Assembly: GCA_900404475.1 (NCBI GenBank)
Contig: OUQQ01000036.1
Span: 41,785-55,217, forward strand
DNA length: 13,433 nt
Reading direction: 5' to 3'
Source of the DNA: Spongospora subterranea
Taxonomy: Eukaryota; Endomyxa; Phytomyxea; Plasmodiophorida; Plasmodiophoridae
The notes beneath the pieces were generated by a model, which saw only the letters and a program-made list of their open reading frames with translations, had not been told where the DNA came from and did no database searches. Of this stretch, positions 10,401 through 13,433 are shown piece after piece; the first letter of the stretch is position 1, and each line of letters opens with the position of its first letter. A program made the position numbers and the translations under genes.

Positions 10401-13377
10401 GGCGCCCGGCGCCAAGGTCATGGACCTGGTCCTGTTCGAGGACGCCGTTGGCCATCTGATGAGGATCTCGCGGATCATCGGAATGCCCAGGGGGAGCGCG
10501 CTCCTGGTTGGGGTCGGCGGCAGCGGACGACAGAGCCTGACCAAGCTGGCCGCGTTCATCGCCCGCCACAGGATATTCCAGATCGAACTGACCCGCTCGT
10601 ACAAGACCGACAACCTCAAGGACGACCTGAAGCTGTTGTCGGAGGTGACGGGCAAGGACGGGACCAAGGTCACGTTCCTGTTCACCGACTCCGATATCAT
10701 CCACGAGGACTTTCTCGAGTACATCAACGCCATCCTGGCGACCGGCGAGATCTCGGGCCTGTTCCCCAAGGACGAACGCGACATGATGTGCGCCGAGCTG
10801 CGCGGCGTCGCCAAGAAACAGATTCGCAACTTCGAGGACACGCCCGCCAATCTCTACAAGTTCTTCATCGACCGGATCCGCGACAACCTCCACGTCGTCC
10901 TGTGTTTCTCGCCGGCCAGCGATAAGTTCGCCGAGCGGGCGCGCCGCTTCCCGGCCCTGATCTCGGGCTGCACGATCGACTGGTTCCTGCGTTGGCCGCA
11001 GGAGGCGCTGGTGTCGGTGTCGGAGAAGTTCCTGAAGGACCCGTCGTTCGAGATCAATTGCAGCCCGGAGGTGGGCGAGGCGCTCCCCTTCCATATCGGC
11101 AACGTCCACAATATCGTCGTCGAGGCGTGCAGTGAATACTTCCGCAAATACCGACGCCACGTCTATGTCACCCCGAAATCGTATCTGTCGTTCATCAAGT
11201 CGTTCATGGCGCTGTACTCGATGAAACTCGCCGAGATCTGCGATAAGGAGCGGCGCGTGGGGACGGGGCTGAAGAAGCTGGTGGAGGCGGCCGAGGACGT
11301 GGAGAAGATGAAGGTCGTGTTGGCGAAGCAGAAGGTGGACCTGGCCGAGGCCGAGAAGAACACGACGGCGATGCTGGCGAAGCTGGAGATCGGGGCGAAG
11401 GAGGCGAACGACAAGAAGCAGAAGGCGGCCGTGATCGAGACGTCCTGTCTGAACACGGCGGCGACGATCGAGCAGGAGCGGGCCGTGGCCAACGTCGAGC
11501 TGCAGGCGGCGCTACCGTTCCTGAGGGACGCCGAGGAGGCGGCCAAGTCGATCAACAAACAGGATATCAGCTTCATCACGAAACTGGGATCGCCGCCCGA
11601 CCTGATCAAACGGATCATGGACGGGGTCCTGATCCTGCTCATGGGCGGTCTCGATCCGGTGAAGCCGTTCGAGATCAAGACGGGGAAGGTGATGACGCCG
11701 TTCATCGCCCCGTCCTACGACTCGTTCGCCAAGAAGCTGATGGCCAACACGAACTTCCTGCCCAGTCTCGAGGGGTTCTCGGCGCTGCAGAAGGACAATA
11801 TCAACGAGGAGACGATGGAGCTGCTGGAGCCGTATCTGGCCGTCGAGGACTTCTCGCCCGAGAACGCCAAGAAGGTGTCGGGCGCGGCCGAAGGTCTGTG
11901 CCGCTGGGTCAAGGCCATGTTCTCGTACCACAACGCGTCCCTGATCGTGGCGCCCAAGCTCGAGCAGCTGAAGGTGAAGGAGGCCGAGCTGAGCGAGGCG
12001 AACGCCAAGCTGCGCAAGGCGATGGAGTCGTCGGCGTCGGCCCAGGCCGAGGTCGACGAGCTGCAGGCCGACTTCAGCAAGACCATGGCCGAGAAGGCCA
12101 AGATCGAGCAGACGGCGGTCGCCACGAAGAACAAGATGACGGCGGCGAACAGCCTGATCAACGGGCTGTCGGGCGAACGCACGCGATGGACCGAGGATTC
12201 GCAGCGGTTCGCCGAGGTCAAGAAGCGCCTGGTCGGCGATTGTGCCCTGGCCTGCGCCTTCGTCTCGTACTGCGGCCCGTTCAACAACGAGTTCCGCAAA
12301 CGCCTCAACGCCGAGTATTTCTACAAGGACTGCTCGGAGCGGTCGATCCCGGTCACCCGCAACCTCGAGGTGTCCAAGTTCCTGGTGTCGGACGCCACCG
12401 TCGCCGAGTGGAACTCGCAGGGACTGCCCAAGGACGATCTGTCGGTGCAGAACGGGATCCTGGTGACGCAAGCGAGTCGCTGGCCGCTGCTGGTCGACCC
12501 GCAAGGACAGGCGATGGCCTGGCTGAGGCGGCGCGAGGCGCCCAAACTGCCCCCGAAAGGGACCACGACCTTGTCGGACGCGAAACTTCGCGACATTCTC
12601 GAGTTCTGTATGGGCGAAGGGAAGTCGTTGGTGATCGAGGGCGTCGAGGAGGAGCTCGATCCGATGCTCGACCCGATCCTGGAGAAGAACCTGATCAAGA
12701 AGGGCCGATCGTATTTCATCAAACTGGGCGACAAGAACGTGTCGTTCTCGACCGAGTTCCGATTGTATTTCATCACGAAGCTGTCGAACCCGCATTTCTC
12801 GCCGGAACTGTCGGCCAAGACGACCGTGATCGACTTCGCGGTGACGCAATCCGGTCTGGAAGATCAGCTGCTGTCGCGCGTCATCAACGAGGAGCAGCGA
12901 TCGCTGGAGGAGCAGCGCCAGAAACTGGTCGAGGAGGTGAACATGAACACGATCAGCCTCCTGAACCTGGACAAGCTGCTGCTGGAGCGGCTGACCAACA
13001 GCGAAGGGAACCTGCTGGACGACACCAGCCTGATCGAGGTCCTGGCCGACACCAAGACCAAGGCCCAGGAGGTCAAGGAGAAGATCGCCAGCTCGGTCGA
13101 CACCGAGAAGATGATCAACAAGAAGCGCGAGCAGTACCGGCCCGTCGCCACGCGCGGCTCGGTCGTCTACTTCGTGATCGTGGACATGTCGACCGTCAAC
13201 CCGATGTACCAGACGTCGCTGTCCCAGTTCCTGATCTGGTTCGACTACTCGATCCAGGAGTCGCCCAAGGCCAATCTCGCCGCCAAACGTGTCGAGAACA
13301 TCATCGATTTCCTGACCTACCACGTCTACGAGAACATCAATCGTGGGCTGTTCGTCGTCGACAAGCTCGTGTTCAAG
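1470..13377 (+). CDS. Axonemal outer-arm dynein heavy chain, DNAH5/DNAH8 (gamma) class, 3'-partial
   Basis: This is the ATP-driven motor subunit of an outer dynein arm in a motile flagellum. The CDS joins 1470-2405, 2470-2813, 2876-4293, 4349-4515, 4581-9522, 9600-9766, 9839-10056 and 10137-13377: 11433 nt, or 3811 codons, without a stop. The 1470 ATG follows an in-frame TAG at 1455-1457. The protein begins [12 protein letters not shown], which resembles the RHxW start of gamma-class chains. Order along the protein: tail (about 1-1250), linker (about 1290-1820), AAA1 (P-loop 1880-1887), AAA2 (2172-2179), AAA3 (2495-2502), AAA4 (2856-2863), stalk with microtubule-binding domain (about 3093-3432), AAA5, and the start of AAA6. 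Class assignment rests on remembered family blocks such as ALNEAKDNV in the tail, [12 protein letters not shown] in AAA3 and DxINEETxELLxPY in the microtubule-binding domain. Relatives have roughly 4500-4600 residues, so about 650-800 are missing on the right. Confidence is high for dynein and good for the class. Confidence 0.95.
2406..2469 (+). other. Intron 1 of the dynein gene, 64 nt, phase 0
   Basis: The donor is gag|gtaatt and the acceptor is gttttcag|acc, preceded by a T-rich tract. Removal joins WRE to [16 protein letters not shown], restoring a conserved tail block that is otherwise in another frame. The length is not a multiple of three. Confidence 0.93.
2814..2875 (+). other. Intron 2 of the dynein gene, 62 nt, phase 2
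   Basis: The donor is tatca|gtgaga and the acceptor is gctccag|ggat, with a branch-point-like ctaac at about 2860-2864. Splicing joins LFDDYQ to [10 protein letters not shown] and restores the family spacing before [15 protein letters not shown]. Confidence 0.9.
4294..4348 (+). other. Intron 3 of the dynein gene, 55 nt, phase 1
   Basis: The donor is tccg|gtaatc and the acceptor is cccctcag|gttt. Splicing joins VKQYYSG to LMYHALLSC, matching the family's LYRALLSC-type block. It is the shortest clearly supported intron. Confidence 0.9.
4516..4580 (+). other. Intron 4 of the dynein gene, 65 nt, phase 0
   Basis: The donor is cag|gtaggt and the acceptor is ggggtcag|gaag, with a branch-like ctgat at about 4551-4555. 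Splicing joins LSPNLDQVQ to [11 protein letters not shown]. The exon before it is only 167 nt and the exon after it is 4942 nt. Confidence 0.9.
5590..7180 (+). other. Linker domain (DHC_N2-like), residues about 1292-1822
   Basis: This is the mechanical lever that swings across the AAA ring during the dynein power stroke. The segment begins near [16 protein letters not shown] and includes the family blocks LTGGDI-like [13 protein letters not shown], the [18 protein letters not shown] stretch (here ending near nt 6570), and AQVGLLGIQ-like [12 protein letters not shown]. The sequence FPRFYFVS followed by LLxILSQ is one of the most conserved stretches of all dynein linkers. It lies entirely inside exon 5 and directly precedes AAA1. 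Boundaries are estimates from motif positions. Confidence 0.88.
7249..8140 (+). other. AAA1, main ATPase site, residues about 1845-2142
   Basis: The Walker A motif GPAGTGKT is at residues 1880-1887 (nt 7353-7376), and Walker B CFDEFNR with the catalytic glutamate is at 1930-1936 (nt 7503-7523). Both are intact, so this principal site should hydrolyse ATP. The block around [20 protein letters not shown] contains the conserved sensor I asparagine and the arginine-rich region found in AAA1 of all dyneins. The following [11 protein letters not shown] block is also canonical. Nothing suggests loss of activity. Confidence 0.95.
8155..9090 (+). other. AAA2, nucleotide-binding module, residues about 2147-2459
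   Basis: The Walker A motif is GPAGGGKT at residues 2172-2179 (nt 8229-8252), where relatives usually have GPSGSGKT. The lysine and threonine are kept. The Walker B position reads WICCDGPVD at about 2244-2252. An aspartate is present but the next residue is glycine, so the catalytic glutamate is absent, as is usual for dynein AAA2, which binds but does not hydrolyse nucleotide. [23 protein letters not shown] follows and is a signature of this module. The module lies inside exon 5. Confidence 0.93.
9523..9599 (+). other. Intron 5 of the dynein gene, 77 nt, phase 1
   Basis: The donor is aaa|gtgagc and the acceptor is cgattgcag|tt, with ctgac about 30 nt before the acceptor. Splicing joins GDRK to [18 protein letters not shown], a highly conserved AAA3 block. 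Confidence 0.95.
9767..9838 (+). other. Intron 6 of the dynein gene, 72 nt, phase 0, non-consensus donor
   Basis: The donor is gag|gtcgat, unlike the GTRAG-type donors of introns 1-5, and the acceptor is aatcgcag|tcg after a T-rich tract. Splicing joins GRFQE to [11 protein letters not shown] and keeps the frame into the LPTPSKFHY block. The length is a multiple of three, but a TGA at 9812-9814 prevents read-through. Confidence 0.85.
10057..10136 (+). other. Intron 7 of the dynein gene, 80 nt, phase 2
   Basis: The donor is ccag|gtgaat and the acceptor is gcccccacag|ggtc, with a T/C-rich run before it. Splicing joins WRHESAR to VLADKLVS, matching the family's HExxRVxADR block. Confidence 0.95.
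10360..11170 (+). other. AAA4, with arginine in place of the P-loop lysine
   Basis: The P-loop GVGGSGRQ is at residues 2856-2863 (nt 10510-10533). Residue 2862 is arginine (codon cga at 10528-10530) where a functional Walker A has lysine. The Walker B position reads FTDSD at 2913-2917, without a DE pair. The DE to DS/DT change is usual for axonemal dyneins, and GRQS P-loops are known in several inner-arm chains, so this module is probably non-hydrolysing or structural. Flanking blocks LTRSY, GEISGLF and [10 protein letters not shown] are canonical for AAA4. Confidence 0.92.
11218..12240 (+). other. Coiled-coil stalk and microtubule-binding domain, residues about 3092-3432
   Basis: The first stalk helix (CC1) runs from about nt 11218 to 11540 and is rich in K, E, A and L with heptad character. 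The microtubule-binding head follows at about 11550-11850, including [16 protein letters not shown], which matches the family's PPxLIxRIMDxVLLL, and [15 protein letters not shown]. The second helix (CC2) returns at about 11860-12240 and ends near [11 protein letters not shown], the standard CC2/buttress motif before AAA5. The short head without a long insertion fits an axonemal dynein. The boundaries are approximate. Confidence 0.92.
12241..13377 (+). other. AAA5 and beginning of AAA6, residues about 3433-3811
   Basis: AAA5 begins near [18 protein letters not shown] and includes [24 protein letters not shown] and [14 protein letters not shown], all canonical for the degenerate, non-nucleotide-binding AAA5 of axonemal chains. 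The following helical segment ([19 protein letters not shown]) and the ATRGSVVYF / [10 protein letters not shown] blocks lead into AAA6. The coding sequence stops at a probable splice donor after DKLVFK at 13377. In relatives this point is followed by an LLxTLKI-type block, which is not in the window. Confidence 0.88.
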
Positions 13378-13433
13378 GTCGGTTGTCGTTGATTGGAAGT
13401 TCGGGGGCATTTGTGTCTGTTTGTTGCTGATCG
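13378..13433 (+). other. Start of intron 8 of the dynein gene (continues past right edge)
   Basis: Similarity to the family ends after DKLVFK, and an in-frame TGA follows a few codons later, far before the expected C-terminus. The likely donor is aag|gtcggt at 13378 (phase 0); gttgtc at 13382 is an alternative. The remaining 56 nt are T/G-rich with no CAG acceptor, so the intron probably ends outside the window. Confidence 0.75.

Noticed and set aside
1..13433. A multi-gene defence, mobile or CRISPR-like system
   Set aside because: There are no transposase, integrase or repeat-spacer structures, and no RNA genes I can recognise. The window is one large motor gene plus part of a neighbour.

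Overview
This is eukaryotic nuclear DNA from a flagellated organism, most likely a GC-rich unicellular protist. The evidence is a very large axonemal dynein heavy-chain gene interrupted by short spliceosomal introns (55-80 nt, GT..CAG), GC-rich third codon positions with heavy use of TCG for serine, and standard stop codons. No TAA/TAG/TGA reassignment is needed. I cannot name the species from the sequence. Nothing here looks bacterial, viral or mobile.

Layout. Bases 1-770 hold the 5' part of a minus-strand gene that runs off the left edge. It encodes a type II (signal-anchor) membrane protein of unknown function. Bases 771-1469 are a divergent intergenic region that probably serves both genes; it has an AT-richer patch with CCAAT boxes and RFX-like half sites. 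From 1470 to the right edge lies one plus-strand gene with eight visible exons: 1470-2405, 2470-2813, 2876-4293, 4349-4515, 4581-9522, 9600-9766, 9839-10056 and 10137-13377. The joined exons give 3811 codons with no internal stop. The product is an outer-arm dynein heavy chain of the DNAH5/DNAH8 (Chlamydomonas gamma/ODA2) class. Visible parts are the N-terminal tail, linker, AAA1-AAA4 with their P-loops, the coiled-coil stalk with microtubule-binding domain, AAA5 and the beginning of AAA6. The rest of AAA6 and the C-terminal domain (several hundred residues by family length) lie beyond the window.

The main points for a second look are: an in-frame 51-nt segment at 2334-2384 that may be an unrecognised stop-free intron, because its removal restores family spacing; a set of GTCG-type splice donors; a splice-acceptor-like sequence directly before the dynein ATG; and the uncharacterised membrane protein at the left edge. 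I see no convincing new multi-gene system.
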